Source of the DNA: Clostridia bacterium
GTDB lineage: Bacteria > Bacillota_A > Clostridia > Christensenellales > Aristaeellaceae
Reading direction: 5' to 3'
NCBI GenBank assembly: GCA_017481065.1
Contig: JAFUPT010000061.1
Span: forward strand, 1 to 20,755
DNA length: 20,755 nucleotides
Positions 1 to 7,269 of this stretch are shown here, one piece after another (position 1 is the stretch's first letter; every line of letters begins with the position of its first letter). A model generated the notes under the pieces. It did no database searches and was not told the origin of the DNA. It saw only the letters and a list, made by a program, of their open reading frames with translations. The position numbers were made by a program, and so were the translations under genes.

Positions 1-1117
1 GGGCATCATCGATCGCCTGCCCGAACAGGGCCTGGTGCTGGTTGCAAAACCCATGGGCGTTGTGGGCGCGGTTACCCCCACCACCAACCCCATCGTTACC
101 CCCATGTGCACTGCGATGTTCGCCCTGAAGGGCCGCAACGCCATCATCATCTGCCCCCATCCCCGCAGCAAGAAGTGCTCCGGTGAAGCCGTTCGCCTGA
201 TGAAGGAAGCCCTGGCTCCCCTGGGCGTTCCCGCAGACATCATCCAGATCATCGATGATCCCACGGTTGAACTGTCCGGCCAGGTTATGAAGCAGTGCGA
301 TGTGTGCATCTCCACCGGCGGCATGGGCATGGTTCGCGCCGCATACGCATCCGGTAAGCCTGCCTTCGGCGTGGGCGCCGGCAACGTGCAGTGCCTGATC
401 GACGTGGATGCCGATCTGGAAAAGGCCATCCCCATGATCATCGAAGGCCGCCGCTTTGACAACGGCATCATCTGCTCCGGCGAGCAGACCGCCATCATGC
501 CCAAGGCCATCTATGCCAAGGCCATCGAAATCTTCAAGAAGAACGGCTGCCTCTACATCGATAAGCCCGAAGATGTGCAGAAGCTGCGCGAAACCGTGTT
601 CCCCGGCGGCGTGATGGATAAGAACGTTGTCGGCCAGACCGCCAAGAAGGTCGCCGAAATGTGCGGCTTCGAGTATGCAGATGATCTCAAGGTCATCCTC
701 GTAAAGGCCGACGCCTACGGCAAGGACGATCTGCTCTCCAAGGAAAAGATGTGCCCCGTGATCGCCACCTACGATTTCCTGGAGAACTGGGAAGATTGCA
801 TCAAGTGCGCCAACGCCAACCTCGAGGTTGAGGGCAAGGGCCACTCCGTGTGCATCCATTCCAACACTCCCGAGCATGTTGAAGCTGCTGCCCAGGTTCT
901 GCCGGTTTCCCGCTTCCTGGTCAACCAGATCTGCTCCACCAACAACGGCGGCTCCTTCTTCAACAGCCTGTCCGCCACCACCACCCTCGGCTGCGGCAGC
1001 TGGGGCAACAACTCCATCTCCGAAAACCTGAGCTGGAAGCACCTGTTCAACGTCAGCCGCATCGCATATGTCCGTCCGGGCTCCACCATGCCCACCGACG
1101 AGGAAATCTGGGGGTAA
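1..1117 (+). CDS. CoA-acylating aldehyde dehydrogenase, 5'-truncated by window edge
   Basis: Catalyses aldehyde + CoA + NAD+ to acyl-CoA + NADH; acetaldehyde is the likely substrate. The frame is open from base 2, giving 371 visible residues. Acylating dehydrogenases of this family (EutE, SauS, the N-terminal half of AdhE) run to about 450-490, so roughly 90-110 N-terminal residues lie outside. Visible family marks are the PMGVVGAVTPTTNP segment near the edge, FGVGAGN in the cofactor region, and the catalytic cysteine in FDNGIICSGEQ (codon 473-475). The C-terminal TLGCGSWGNNS stretch is also typical. It is the first visible gene of an operon and ends 7 bases before the acyl-CoA ligase beta gene, which would convert its product into ATP. 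The GTG at 35 lies inside the conserved domain and is not the start. Sulfoacetaldehyde dehydrogenase (SauS) is the main alternative. Confidence 0.88.
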   Translation, partial: GIIDRLPEQGLVLVAKPMGVVGAVTPTTNPIVTPMCTAMFALKGRNAIIICPHPRSKKCSGEAVRLMKEALAPLGVPADIIQIIDDPTVELSGQVMKQCDVCISTGGMGMVRAAYASGKPAFGVGAGNVQCLIDVDADLEKAIPMIIEGRRFDNGIICSGEQTAIMPKAIYAKAIEIFKKNGCLYIDKPEDVQKLRETVFPGGVMDKNVVGQTAKKVAEMCGFEYADDLKVILVKADAYGKDDLLSKEKMCPVIATYDFLENWEDCIKCANANLEVEGKGHSVCIHSNTPEHVEAAAQVLPVSRFLVNQICSTNNGGSFFNSLSATTTLGCGSWGNNSISENLSWKHLFNVSRIAYVRPGSTMPTDEEIWG

Positions 1118-1124
1118 TTGATTC

Positions 1125-2282
1125 ATGAAACTGATGGAATACCAGGCAAAGCTCCTCTTCCAGAAGTATGCTCTGCCTGTCATGCATGGCTGCGTGATCG
1201 ACCGCGTGGAAGATCTCGCCAGTGCAATCGAAACCGAAAAGGTTAGCTATCCCCTGGTCGTAAAGGTTCAGATCCAGAGCGGCCACCGCGGCCAGGCCGG
1301 CGGCATCCAGTTTGCCGATAACTTCGAAGAGGCCAAGAAGCACTCCGAAAACCTGCTGGGCCGTGAAATGCTGGGCTACACCGTAAAGAAGCTCTACCTG
1401 GTGGAAAAGGCCGATTATAAGACCGAATGGTACCTCTCCATCATGCTGGACCGCCTCTCCAAGCAGCCCATCATCATCTTCTGCGCCGAAGGCGGCATGG
1501 AGATCGAGGAGACCGCCAAGGTCAATCCCTCCGCCATCAAGAAGATCGTGATCGATCCCATGATCGGCGTGCAGGATTACATGGCCCGCTATCTGCTCTC
1601 CTCCTCCGGCCTGGATATCGCCTACACCAAGCAGCTGGACGCCCTTCTCAAGAAGCTCTACAAGTGCTTCATGGATTACGACTGCATGCTCACCGAAATC
1701 AACCCGCTGGTTGTGGATAACAACGATCAGCTCATCGCCCTGGACGGCAAGGTGGATATCGATGATTCCGCCCTCTACCGCCTGCCGGACGTCATGGCAT
1801 GGCGCGATGAACTGCCGGTTGAGGACCTGGTAAAGGAAGCCCGCGAGTTCGATTTCCTCTACATCCCCTGCGAAGAGGGCGGCTCCATCGCCGTATGCTC
1901 CAACGGCTCCGGCATGCTGATGAGCTGCATCGATATGATCACCAAGAACGGCATGCATGTGGGCGCGGTGCTCGATCTCGGCGGCGGCGCCACTGCGGCC
2001 CGCATCCGCGAAGCCATGCGCATCCTGTTCTCCACCCCCGGCGTGAAGGCAGTTCTGATCAACATCTTCGGCGGCATCACCCGCTGCGATGAAGTGGCCG
2101 GCGGCGTAAAGCTGGCCATGGAAAACGGCGATCTGGACGGCAAGTTCATCGTCGTCCGCATGGAAGGCACCAACAAGGATATCGGCATCGGCATCATCAA
2201 CAGCCTGGATGCGGACGTAGTTCTCGCCGATGGCCTGCGTGAATCCGTTGCCACCCTGCTCGAAAGGAGGGACCGTCTGTGA
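1125..2282 (+). CDS. sucC: NDP-forming acyl-CoA ligase beta subunit (succinyl-CoA synthetase family)
   Basis: Beta subunit, 385 residues against about 388 for E. coli SucC, of an acyl-CoA + NDP + Pi to acid + CoA + NTP enzyme. The N-terminal ATP-grasp half begins [15 protein letters not shown] and carries [16 protein letters not shown] (the nucleotide-binding lysine region), AEGGMEIEE and TEINPLV. The C-terminal CoA-ligase half carries [13 protein letters not shown] and [10 protein letters not shown]. The ATG is preceded by a GGGGG stretch about 10 bases upstream. It overlaps the alpha gene by 4 bases. The symbol states the family only: no TCA-cycle genes are nearby, and the position beside an acylating aldehyde dehydrogenase and an acetoin-type dehydrogenase argues for acetyl-CoA (or another acyl-CoA) rather than succinyl-CoA as the physiological substrate. 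SauC of sulfoacetate metabolism is an alternative. Confidence 0.88.
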   Translation: MKLMEYQAKLLFQKYALPVMHGCVIDRVEDLASAIETEKVSYPLVVKVQIQSGHRGQAGGIQFADNFEEAKKHSENLLGREMLGYTVKKLYLVEKADYKTEWYLSIMLDRLSKQPIIIFCAEGGMEIEETAKVNPSAIKKIVIDPMIGVQDYMARYLLSSSGLDIAYTKQLDALLKKLYKCFMDYDCMLTEINPLVVDNNDQLIALDGKVDIDDSALYRLPDVMAWRDELPVEDLVKEAREFDFLYIPCEEGGSIAVCSNGSGMLMSCIDMITKNGMHVGAVLDLGGGATAARIREAMRILFSTPGVKAVLINIFGGITRCDEVAGGVKLAMENGDLDGKFIVVRMEGTNKDIGIGIINSLDADVVLADGLRESVATLLERRDRL

Positions 2283-3166
2283 GCATCATCATCGATCAGA
2301 ATACCAAGCTCATCGTTCAGGGCATCACCGGACGCGAAGGCACCTTCCACACCGAGCAGATGCTGGCCTACGGCACCAATGTTGTCGCGGGCGTAACCCC
2401 CGGCAAGGGCGGCCAGACCGTCCTGGGCGTGCCGGTTTACAACACCGTGCGCGAGGCCATCGAGGCCACCGGCGCAAATACCTCCGTAATCTTCGTTCCG
2501 GCCAAGTTCACCAAGGCTTCCGTCCTCGAAGCCCTCGACGCCGGACTCAAAACCGTGCTCACCATCGCCGAGCATGTGCCGGTGCATGATATGATGGAGT
2601 GCTACCGCCTGGCCCGCCTCAAGGGCGCGCGCCTCTTCGGCCCCAACTCCTTCGGCATCATCTCCCCCGGCAAGAGCAAGGCCGGCTTCATGGCGCACCG
2701 CATCTTCAGCCCCGGCAACGTGGGCGTGATGAGCCGCAGCGCCACCAACTGCTATGAAACCGTGTTCATGCTCAGCAACAACGGCATCGGCCAGTCCACC
2801 TGCATCGGCGTGGGCGGCGATATGATCCCCGGCTCCACCTTCGTGGACCTGCTGCCGGATTTCAATGCCGATCCGGAAACCAAGGCCATCGTCATCATCG
2901 GCGAAATCGGCGGCAACGAGGAAGAGCTGGCTGCCGAATACCTCAAGACCCACAATGTCACCAAGCCCGTGATCGCCGTGATCGCAGGCAAGAATGCTCC
3001 CAAGGGCCGCTCCATGGGCCATGCAGGCGCCATCGTTTCCGCCGACGGCACCGGCAGCGCCGAAAGCAAGGAAAAGGCTCTGAGTGAAGCAGGCGTATAT
3101 ATCGCTGAAAATACCCAGCACATCGTTGATATCTGCCTGAAGCTGAAGGAGGAAGGAAAGCTATGA
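2279..3166 (+). CDS. sucD: NDP-forming acyl-CoA ligase alpha subunit (succinyl-CoA synthetase family)
   Basis: Alpha subunit, 295 residues (E. coli SucD is 289), that binds CoA and carries the phosphohistidine. The N-terminal Rossmann-like CoA domain shows [12 protein letters not shown] and AGVTPGKGG. The active-site loop [13 protein letters not shown] places the phosphorylated histidine at residue 248. The GTG start is supported by AAAGGAGGG at 2263-2271; its last two bases begin the stop codon of the beta gene, so translation is probably coupled. The substrate-side segments depart from Suc[12 protein letters not shown] where E. coli has GPNCPGI, and SRSATNCYE where it has SRSGTLTYE. This suggests an acid other than succinate. 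The 3' end overlaps the E1 alpha gene by 4 bases. Confidence 0.88.
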   Translation: MSIIIDQNTKLIVQGITGREGTFHTEQMLAYGTNVVAGVTPGKGGQTVLGVPVYNTVREAIEATGANTSVIFVPAKFTKASVLEALDAGLKTVLTIAEHVPVHDMMECYRLARLKGARLFGPNSFGIISPGKSKAGFMAHRIFSPGNVGVMSRSATNCYETVFMLSNNGIGQSTCIGVGGDMIPGSTFVDLLPDFNADPETKAIVIIGEIGGNEEELAAEYLKTHNVTKPVIAVIAGKNAPKGRSMGHAGAIVSADGTGSAESKEKALSEAGVYIAENTQHIVDICLKLKEEGKL

Positions 3167-4140
3167 TGGATCGTGAACGCGCCGGCCATATTTATTCTAC
3201 CATGGCCCGCATCCGCGCATTCGAATTCAAGGCCCTCAAGCTCTTTGAAGAAAACAAGCTGCGCGGCTCCGTGCATCTCTATATCGGCGAGGAAGCGGTT
3301 GCTGCAACCGTGTGCTCCCACCTGACCAATGACGACTACATCGCCTCCACCCACCGCGGCCACGGCCACTGCATCGCCAAGGGCGCACGCCTGGATATGG
3401 CCATGGCGGAGCTGATGGGCAAGGCCACCGGCTACTGCAAGGGCCGCTCCGGCTCCATGCATATCGCCGATTTCACCCAGGGCAACCTGGGCGCCAACGC
3501 CATCGTAGGCGGCGGCATCCCGATCGCCGTGGGCGCAGCCCTCTCTGCCAAGATGCAGAAGCAGGATCGCGTGGCAGTTTCCTTCTTCGGCGACGGCGCA
3601 TCCAACGAGGGCACCTTCCACGAGTCCCTCAACATGGCCTCCGTGTGGAAGCTCCCCATCATCTTCGTATGCGAAAACAACGGCTACGGCATCTCCGTAC
3701 CCACCTGGCAGTCCACCTCCGTTGAAAACATCTCCGATCGCGCCAAGGGCTACAACATGCCCGGCGAAACCGTGGATGGCAACGATGTTGAGGCCATCGA
3801 CGCCGCAATCGAGCGCGCCATCGCCCGCGCCAAGGCCGGCGAAGGCCCGTCCCTGATCGAGTGCAAAACCTCCCGCTGGCTCGGCCACTGGACCGGCGAC
3901 CCCCAGACCTACCGCACCCGCGAAGAAGTTGCAGAGTGGCGCGAAAACCGCGATCCCATGAAGCGCTGGCGCGAAAAGCTCATCGCGGAAGGTCTCTACA
4001 CCGCGGAAGAGCTCGACGCCATGCTCAAGGCTGCCGACGATGAAACCGAAGCCGCCACCGAGTTCGCGCTGAACAGCCCCAACCCCGATCCCGCGCATGT
4101 GCTGGACGATGTATTCTATGAAGGAGGCGACGAGGCATGA
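3163..4140 (+). CDS. acoA: TPP-dependent dehydrogenase E1 alpha subunit, acetoin dehydrogenase type
   Basis: E1 alpha subunit (325 residues) of a lipoate-linked dehydrogenase complex. It binds thiamine pyrophosphate through the motif that opens with GDGASNEG (residues 143-150) and closes with ENN (171-173). THRGHGHCIAKG, YCKGRSGSMH and LGANAIVGGGIP are the block pattern of AcoA and PdhA proteins; my impression is that AcoA is closest. The ATG at 3163 overlaps the preceding stop (ATGA) and has GGAGG about 8 bases upstream. With E1 beta it would cleave acetoin, passing an acetyl unit to the E2 lipoyl arm and releasing acetaldehyde, the substrate of the first gene here. A pyruvate or branched-chain oxoacid dehydrogenase cannot be excluded from sequence alone. 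Confidence 0.85.
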   Translation: MMDRERAGHIYSTMARIRAFEFKALKLFEENKLRGSVHLYIGEEAVAATVCSHLTNDDYIASTHRGHGHCIAKGARLDMAMAELMGKATGYCKGRSGSMHIADFTQGNLGANAIVGGGIPIAVGAALSAKMQKQDRVAVSFFGDGASNEGTFHESLNMASVWKLPIIFVCENNGYGISVPTWQSTSVENISDRAKGYNMPGETVDGNDVEAIDAAIERAIARAKAGEGPSLIECKTSRWLGHWTGDPQTYRTREEVAEWRENRDPMKRWREKLIAEGLYTAEELDAMLKAADDETEAATEFALNSPNPDPAHVLDDVFYEGGDEA

Positions 4141-5117
4141 GCATCAAGACCTATGCAAATGCGGTGCGCGATACCATCGCCGCTGAAATGCGCCGTGATG
4201 AAAAGGTCTTCGTAATGGGCGAAGATATCGAAACCATCGGCTCCATCTTCGGCTGCACCCGCGATCTTACCAAGGAATTCGGCCGCGAGCGCGCCTTCAA
4301 CACTCCCATCTCCGAAGCCGGCTTCATCGGCGCCGGCCTGGGCGCGGCATGCACCGGCATGCGCCCCATCGTGGAACTGATGTACATGGACTTTGCCCTC
4401 GTCGGCATGGACCAGCTGATCAACCAGGTGGCAAAGACCCGCTACATCTTCGGCGGCCGCGCCAAGATTCCGCTGGTCATCCGCGGCCAGCAGGGCATCG
4501 GCCGCGGCAACGCCGCCACCCATTCCCAGTCCCTGGAAACCATCTTCATGCATTTCCCGGGTCTGAAGGTTGCCTGCCCCTCCACCGGCCGTGACGCCGC
4601 AGGCCTGCTGCGCACCGCCATCCGCGATGATAACCCCGTCATCATCTTCGAGCACAAGGCCCTCTATGCCACCAAGTGTGATGTGCCGGATGATCCGGAT
4701 TTCATGCTGCCCTTCGGCAAGGCCGATATCAAGCGCGAAGGCACGGATGTTACCATCGTTGCCAACCTGCTCTACGTCAGCCGCGCGCTGGAAGCAGCCG
4801 AGGAGCTGGCCAAGGAAGGCATCTCTGCGGAAGTTATCGATCCCATGACCCTGGTTCCCTTCGATAAGGAAACCGTGATCAACTCCGTGAAGAAGACCGG
4901 CCGCATGGTCGTTGTGCACGAAGCGCACCGCACCGCAGGCTGGGGCGCGGAAGTTGCCGCCATGGTTACCGAGGAAGCCTTCCGCTACCTGGACGCCGCA
5001 CCCGTGCGCCTGGGCACCAAGGCCTGTCCCCTGCCCTTCAACGTGGATCTCGAGAACGCAGCAACCCCGCAGGTGGCCGATATCATCGCTGCCGCGAAGT
5101 CCGTCTGCTATAAGTAA
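4137..5117 (+). CDS. acoB: TPP-dependent dehydrogenase E1 beta subunit, acetoin dehydrogenase type
   Basis: E1 beta subunit (326 residues), partner of the preceding gene in an alpha2beta2 E1. The TPP-activating glutamate is in FNTPISEAGFIGAGLGAA (Glu60), and the active-site histidine is in THSQSLE (His129). The C-terminal transketolase half includes VIDPMTLVPFD and VVHEAHRTAGWGAE, with the usual family length. The ATG at 4137 sits in an ATGA overlap with the E1 alpha stop, and GGAGGCG ends a few bases upstream. After its TAA the operon is interrupted by a 275-base structured spacer before E2. There is no frameshift or missing catalytic residue. Confidence 0.87.
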   Translation: MSIKTYANAVRDTIAAEMRRDEKVFVMGEDIETIGSIFGCTRDLTKEFGRERAFNTPISEAGFIGAGLGAACTGMRPIVELMYMDFALVGMDQLINQVAKTRYIFGGRAKIPLVIRGQQGIGRGNAATHSQSLETIFMHFPGLKVACPSTGRDAAGLLRTAIRDDNPVIIFEHKALYATKCDVPDDPDFMLPFGKADIKREGTDVTIVANLLYVSRALEAAEELAKEGISAEVIDPMTLVPFDKETVINSVKKTGRMVVVHEAHRTAGWGAEVAAMVTEEAFRYLDAAPVRLGTKACPLPFNVDLENAATPQVADIIAAAKSVCYK

Positions 5118-5392
5118 GCAAGGAAATCTGCAGGCGTAGATTTTCTCCTCCCGGCAAGGAAAGTGAAGAAGGCGTAATGAGCTTGCGCCAACCGAGCCTA
5201 ACGCCGCCCGAAGGGAAAAGACGCCCTGCCAAACGAAGCCATCAGGCTGGGGAGGGTTCTCCATAGCCTAACCCCGGCATCCTGCCTGACATGGCATCCC
5301 ATCACTGTGTCAGGCTGCGCATATGCGGGCGGTACCACCAACCGCCGCCCGCATGTGCGTATTATTCGTATACTTTTAGGAGGTTCCCCTTA
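5118..5392 (+). other. 275-base structured intra-operon spacer between E1 beta and E2
   Basis: No convincing ORF is present. Hairpins visible by eye are a weak stem near 5125-5145 followed by TCTCC, GCCTGACA/TGTCAGGC (5284-5291 with 5308-5315), and a 15-pair stem at 5318-5332/5345-5359 with one wobble. AGCCTAAC occurs twice (5195-5202 and 5265-5272). No stem is followed by a good U-run, and no riboswitch consensus that I know is visible. A role in setting E1:E2 ratio by processing, pausing or stabilisation is an inference. Confidence 0.6.
5318..5359 (+). promoter_or_regulatory. Long stem-loop just upstream of the E2 ribosome-binding site
   Basis: Fifteen consecutive pairs (CGCATATGCGGGCGG with CCGCCCGCATGTGCG, one T-G wobble) enclose a 12-base loop. 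The stem ends 18 bases before AGGAGG at 5378-5383. What follows (TATTATTCG) is too poor in T for a standard intrinsic terminator, so attenuation, mRNA protection or processing are more likely than full termination. Confidence 0.6.
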
Positions 5393-6904
5393 ATGGCACA
5401 GAAAATTATCCTGCCCAAGCAGGGCCTGCAGATGACCGAGGGCGTCATCACCCAGTGGCTCAAGCAGGAAGGCGATGCAGTAAAGGAGGGCGAGCCCCTC
5501 TTCGAAATGGAGACCGATAAGCTCTCCATCACCATCGATTCCACCGCCACCGGCACCGTGCTCAAGCTCCTCTATGAAGAGGGCGACATGGTTCCCGTAA
5601 CCGAAACCATCGCAATCGTGGGCGAACCCGGCGAGGATTATTCCGCCCTGCTCGCAGGCGGCGAAGCCCCCGCAGAGGCCGCTCCCGCCCCGGCAGCCGC
5701 GCCCGCAGCCGCCGCAGGCGAACTGCCCGCCGGCGTGCAGAAGATCATCCTGCCCAAGCAGGGCTTGCAGATGACCGAGGGCATCATCACCCAGTGGATG
5801 GTGCAGGAAGGCGACGAAATCAAGGAAGGCGAACCCCTCTTCGAAATGGAGACCGATAAGCTCTCCATCGTCATCGATTCCACCGCCACCGGCACCGTGC
5901 TCAAGCTCCTCTATGAGGAAGGCGATATGGTTCCCGTAACCGAAACCATCGCTTACATCGGCCCGGCCGGCACCGATATCGAAGCCGCCCTGTCCGGCGC
6001 AGCCGCACCGGCAGCCGAAGCCGCGCCCGCAGCTGCTCCCGCAGCCGATGGCCGCGTGTTCGCCTCTCCCCGCGCCAGGATGGCAGCGGAGAACAAGGGC
6101 GTCGATATTGCATCCGTTCCCGGTACCGGCCCGGACGGCCTGGTCATCGAGCGCGATGTGCTCGCCGCCAAGGCTCCCGCAGCCGCACCCGCAGCAGTCG
6201 CCGCTCCCGCAGCCCCCGCTGCTGAGGAGCTGGAAACCATCATCCCGCTCAAGGGTATGCGCAAGATCATTGCCGAGCGCATGCACCAGAGCCTGCACGA
6301 TCTGGCCCAGGCCAACCACCGCATGGAAGTGGATATGACCCAGTGCGTCGCCATGCGCGAACAGCTCAAGGCTGCCGGCGTGAAGGTGAGCTACAACGAT
6401 ATGGTCATCCGCTGCGTCGCCAAGGCGCTCACCGAGTTCCCCATGATGAACTCCTCCATGACCGATACCGCCATCATCCAGAAGCACTATGTCAACGTCG
6501 GCATGGCCGTCGCCACCGATACCGGCCTTCTGGTTCCCGTAATCAAGGGCGCGGATAAGCTCTCCCTCACCCAGATTTCCGATGCTGCCAAGGATCTCGG
6601 CAAGCGCACCAAGGAGGGCGGTCTCAACCCCGATGAGCTCTCCGGCGGCACCTTCACCGTGACCAACCTCGGCATGTTCGGCGTGGATAGCTTTACCGCC
6701 GTCATCAACGCCCCCGAGGCAGGCATCCTCGCAGTCGGCCAGATGAAGAAGCGCGCAGTCGTGCTGGATGACGATTCCATCGTCGCCCGCCCGATGATGT
6801 GGCTCTCCCTCACCTACGACCACCGCATCGTGGACGGCGCTCCCGCCGCACAGTTCCTCAAGCGCATCAAGACGCTCCTGGAAACTCCCGCGCTGCTGCT
6901 GTAA
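5393..6904 (+). CDS. acoC: Dihydrolipoyl acyltransferase (E2), two lipoyl domains
   Basis: E2 core (503 residues) that moves the acetyl group from E1 to CoA. Domains: lipoyl domain 1 (about 3-78, lipoyl Lys43 in METDKLS), Ala/Pro linker, lipoyl domain 2 (about 116-191, Lys156), Ala/Pro linker, E3-binding domain (about 221-258, starting RVFASPRARMAAE), third Ala/Pro linker, then the catalytic domain (about 280-503) with DHRIVDG, His477 being catalytic. The start is placed at 5393 because AGGAGG (5378-5383) lies 9 bases upstream; the frame runs open to 5291, but that extension has no ribosome site and crosses the hairpins. The two lipoyl domains are nearly identical even in DNA. The E3-binding domain implies a dihydrolipoamide dehydrogenase, but none is encoded in this window. 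acoC is inferred from the neighbours; PDH E2 is the alternative. Confidence 0.85.
   Translation: MAQKIILPKQGLQMTEGVITQWLKQEGDAVKEGEPLFEMETDKLSITIDSTATGTVLKLLYEEGDMVPVTETIAIVGEPGEDYSALLAGGEAPAEAAPAPAAAPAAAAGELPAGVQKIILPKQGLQMTEGIITQWMVQEGDEIKEGEPLFEMETDKLSIVIDSTATGTVLKLLYEEGDMVPVTETIAYIGPAGTDIEAALSGAAAPAAEAAPAAAPAADGRVFASPRARMAAENKGVDIASVPGTGPDGLVIERDVLAAKAPAAAPAAVAAPAAPAAEELETIIPLKGMRKIIAERMHQSLHDLAQANHRMEVDMTQCVAMREQLKAAGVKVSYNDMVIRCVAKALTEFPMMNSSMTDTAIIQKHYVNVGMAVATDTGLLVPVIKGADKLSLTQISDAAKDLGKRTKEGGLNPDELSGGTFTVTNLGMFGVDSFTAVINAPEAGILAVGQMKKRAVVLDDDSIVARPMMWLSLTYDHRIVDGAPAAQFLKRIKTLLETPALLL
5399..5613 (+). repeat. Lipoyl-domain direct repeat, copy 1
   Basis: This in-frame segment encodes lipoyl domain 1 and matches 5738-5952 at a 339-base offset. 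Long tracts are identical in DNA, for example through the METDKLS codons and the STATGTVLKLLY codons, with clustered differences around codons 23-32 of the protein. It is a recent duplication or a pair kept alike by gene conversion. Confidence 0.85.
5738..5952 (+). repeat. Lipoyl-domain direct repeat, copy 2
   Basis: Second copy of the E2 lipoyl-domain repeat. It differs from copy 1 mainly in the lysine/valine stretch before the KEGEPLF segment and in synonymous positions. Both copies keep the lipoyl-lysine motif, so both arms are probably functional. Confidence 0.85.
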
Positions 6905-6927
6905 GTTTACGCTGGGAAGACGCTTAG

Positions 6928-6976
6928 GGGACGCTGTCCCTTTGGAAGCCCTGCCAGGGGAAATGATTTCCCCTGG
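6928..6976 (+). repeat. Composite 3'-end palindromic element, copy 1
   Basis: Dyad 1 is GGGAC-gct-GTCCC (6928-6940). Dyad 2 is CCAGGGGAAA-tga-TTTCCCCTGG (6954-6976), ten perfect pairs. The order after the E2 stop is dyad 1, dyad 2, then the terminator at 6988, the same order as the other copies when each is read in its own gene's direction. Confidence 0.8.
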
Positions 6977-6987
6977 ACCCCTCACAA

Positions 6988-7020
6988 AAAGGCACGCATA
7001 TGCGTGCCTTTAGATTATTT
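6988..7020 (+). terminator. Intrinsic terminator of the acetoin-type operon
   Basis: AAAGGCACGCA pairs perfectly with TGCGTGCCTTT (6988-6998 with 7001-7011) around a tiny TA loop, followed by the T-rich AGATTATTTT. It lies 84 bases after the E2 stop, beyond the composite repeat. Confidence 0.75.
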
Positions 7021-7072
7021 TGGAATAGAAACCTTCAAAACGCAGTTTTGACTGCTGAGGTATCATTATCCC

Positions 7073-7102
7073 GTAGGGGCGATCACATAGGATCGCCCCT
7101 AC
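7073..7102. repeat. GTAGGGGCG-type palindromic repeat, copy 1
   Basis: GTAGGGGCGATC and GATCGCCCCTAC are perfect 12-base arms around a 6-base loop. Two relatives occur at 14269-14293 and 14313-14338, each also with a 6-base loop, so this is a dispersed REP-like unit. Confidence 0.7.
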
Positions 7103-7118
7103 AATTTACCTGTGTACA

Positions 7119-7147
7119 AAAAATGACCTCGCTCCGAGGTCATTTTT
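7119..7147 (-). terminator. Bidirectional terminator, end of the polA operon
   Basis: AAAAATGACCTCG (7119-7131) and CGAGGTCATTTTT (7135-7147) form 13 perfect pairs with a 3-base loop. A and T runs on both sides make it usable from either strand. On the - strand it follows the serine hydrolase and composite element copy 2. Confidence 0.78.
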
Positions 7148-7160
7148 CTTTCAGAGGGTT

Positions 7161-7233
7161 CCAAGGGGAATCATTCCCCTTGGCGGATTCTTAAGGCAGA
7201 GCCTTAAGCAGGGTGCAGGGACAGCGTCCCTGC
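7161..7233 (-). repeat. Composite 3'-end palindromic element, copy 2 (reverse orientation)
   Basis: Read on the - strand after the serine hydrolase stop: dyad 1 is GCAGGGAC/GTCCCTGC (7215-7222 with 7226-7233), an extra dyad is CTTAAGGC/GCCTTAAG (7190-7197 with 7201-7208), and dyad 2 is CCAAGGGGAA/TTCCCCTTGG (7161-7170 with 7174-7183). All have 3-base loops. The terminator at 7119-7147 follows. Confidence 0.78.
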
Positions 7234-7269
7234 CAAGCATCGCCCCGGCGCAACCCCAACGCCTCCCTC

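Larger units (their letters stand above)
6905..7269. other. Gene-free convergent intergenic region between E2 and the serine hydrolase
   Basis: No gene seen. From left to right it holds a composite 3'-end element for the + operon (6928-6976), a terminator hairpin (6988-7011), a small CAAAAC/GTTTTG hairpin (7036-7050), a GTAGGGGCG palindrome (7073-7102), a bidirectional terminator (7119-7147) and a composite element in the opposite orientation (7161-7233) that serves the - strand operon. Confidence 0.75.

Noticed and set aside
1..3166. Sulfoacetate module (SauS with a SauCD-like ligase)
   Set aside because: The first three genes would fit, but the AcoAB-E2 genes fused into the same operon supply acetaldehyde and acetyl-CoA directly, and no sulfonate transporter or sulfoacetaldehyde lyase is visible. 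Kept as an alternative, not as the call.
5291..5392. N-terminal extension of E2 starting at 5291
   Set aside because: There is no ribosome site for it, it runs through the hairpins, and the lipoyl domain begins right after the ATG at 5393, which has AGGAGG in place.
5118..5392. A known riboswitch (TPP, cobalamin, lysine, glycine, ZTP, c-di-GMP) ahead of E2
   Set aside because: None of the conserved core motifs of these classes is visible in the spacer.
5390..6985. A 531-codon open frame on the - strand across E2
   Set aside because: It mirrors the E2 lipoyl repeats and Ala/Pro linkers (giving repeated Gly-Gly-Cys-Gly runs); it has no start signal or family motif.
7011..7269. A CRISPR array or tandem repeat in the repeat-rich intergenic regions
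   Set aside because: The repeats are palindromes of several kinds, not equal direct repeats with spacers, and no cas gene is present.
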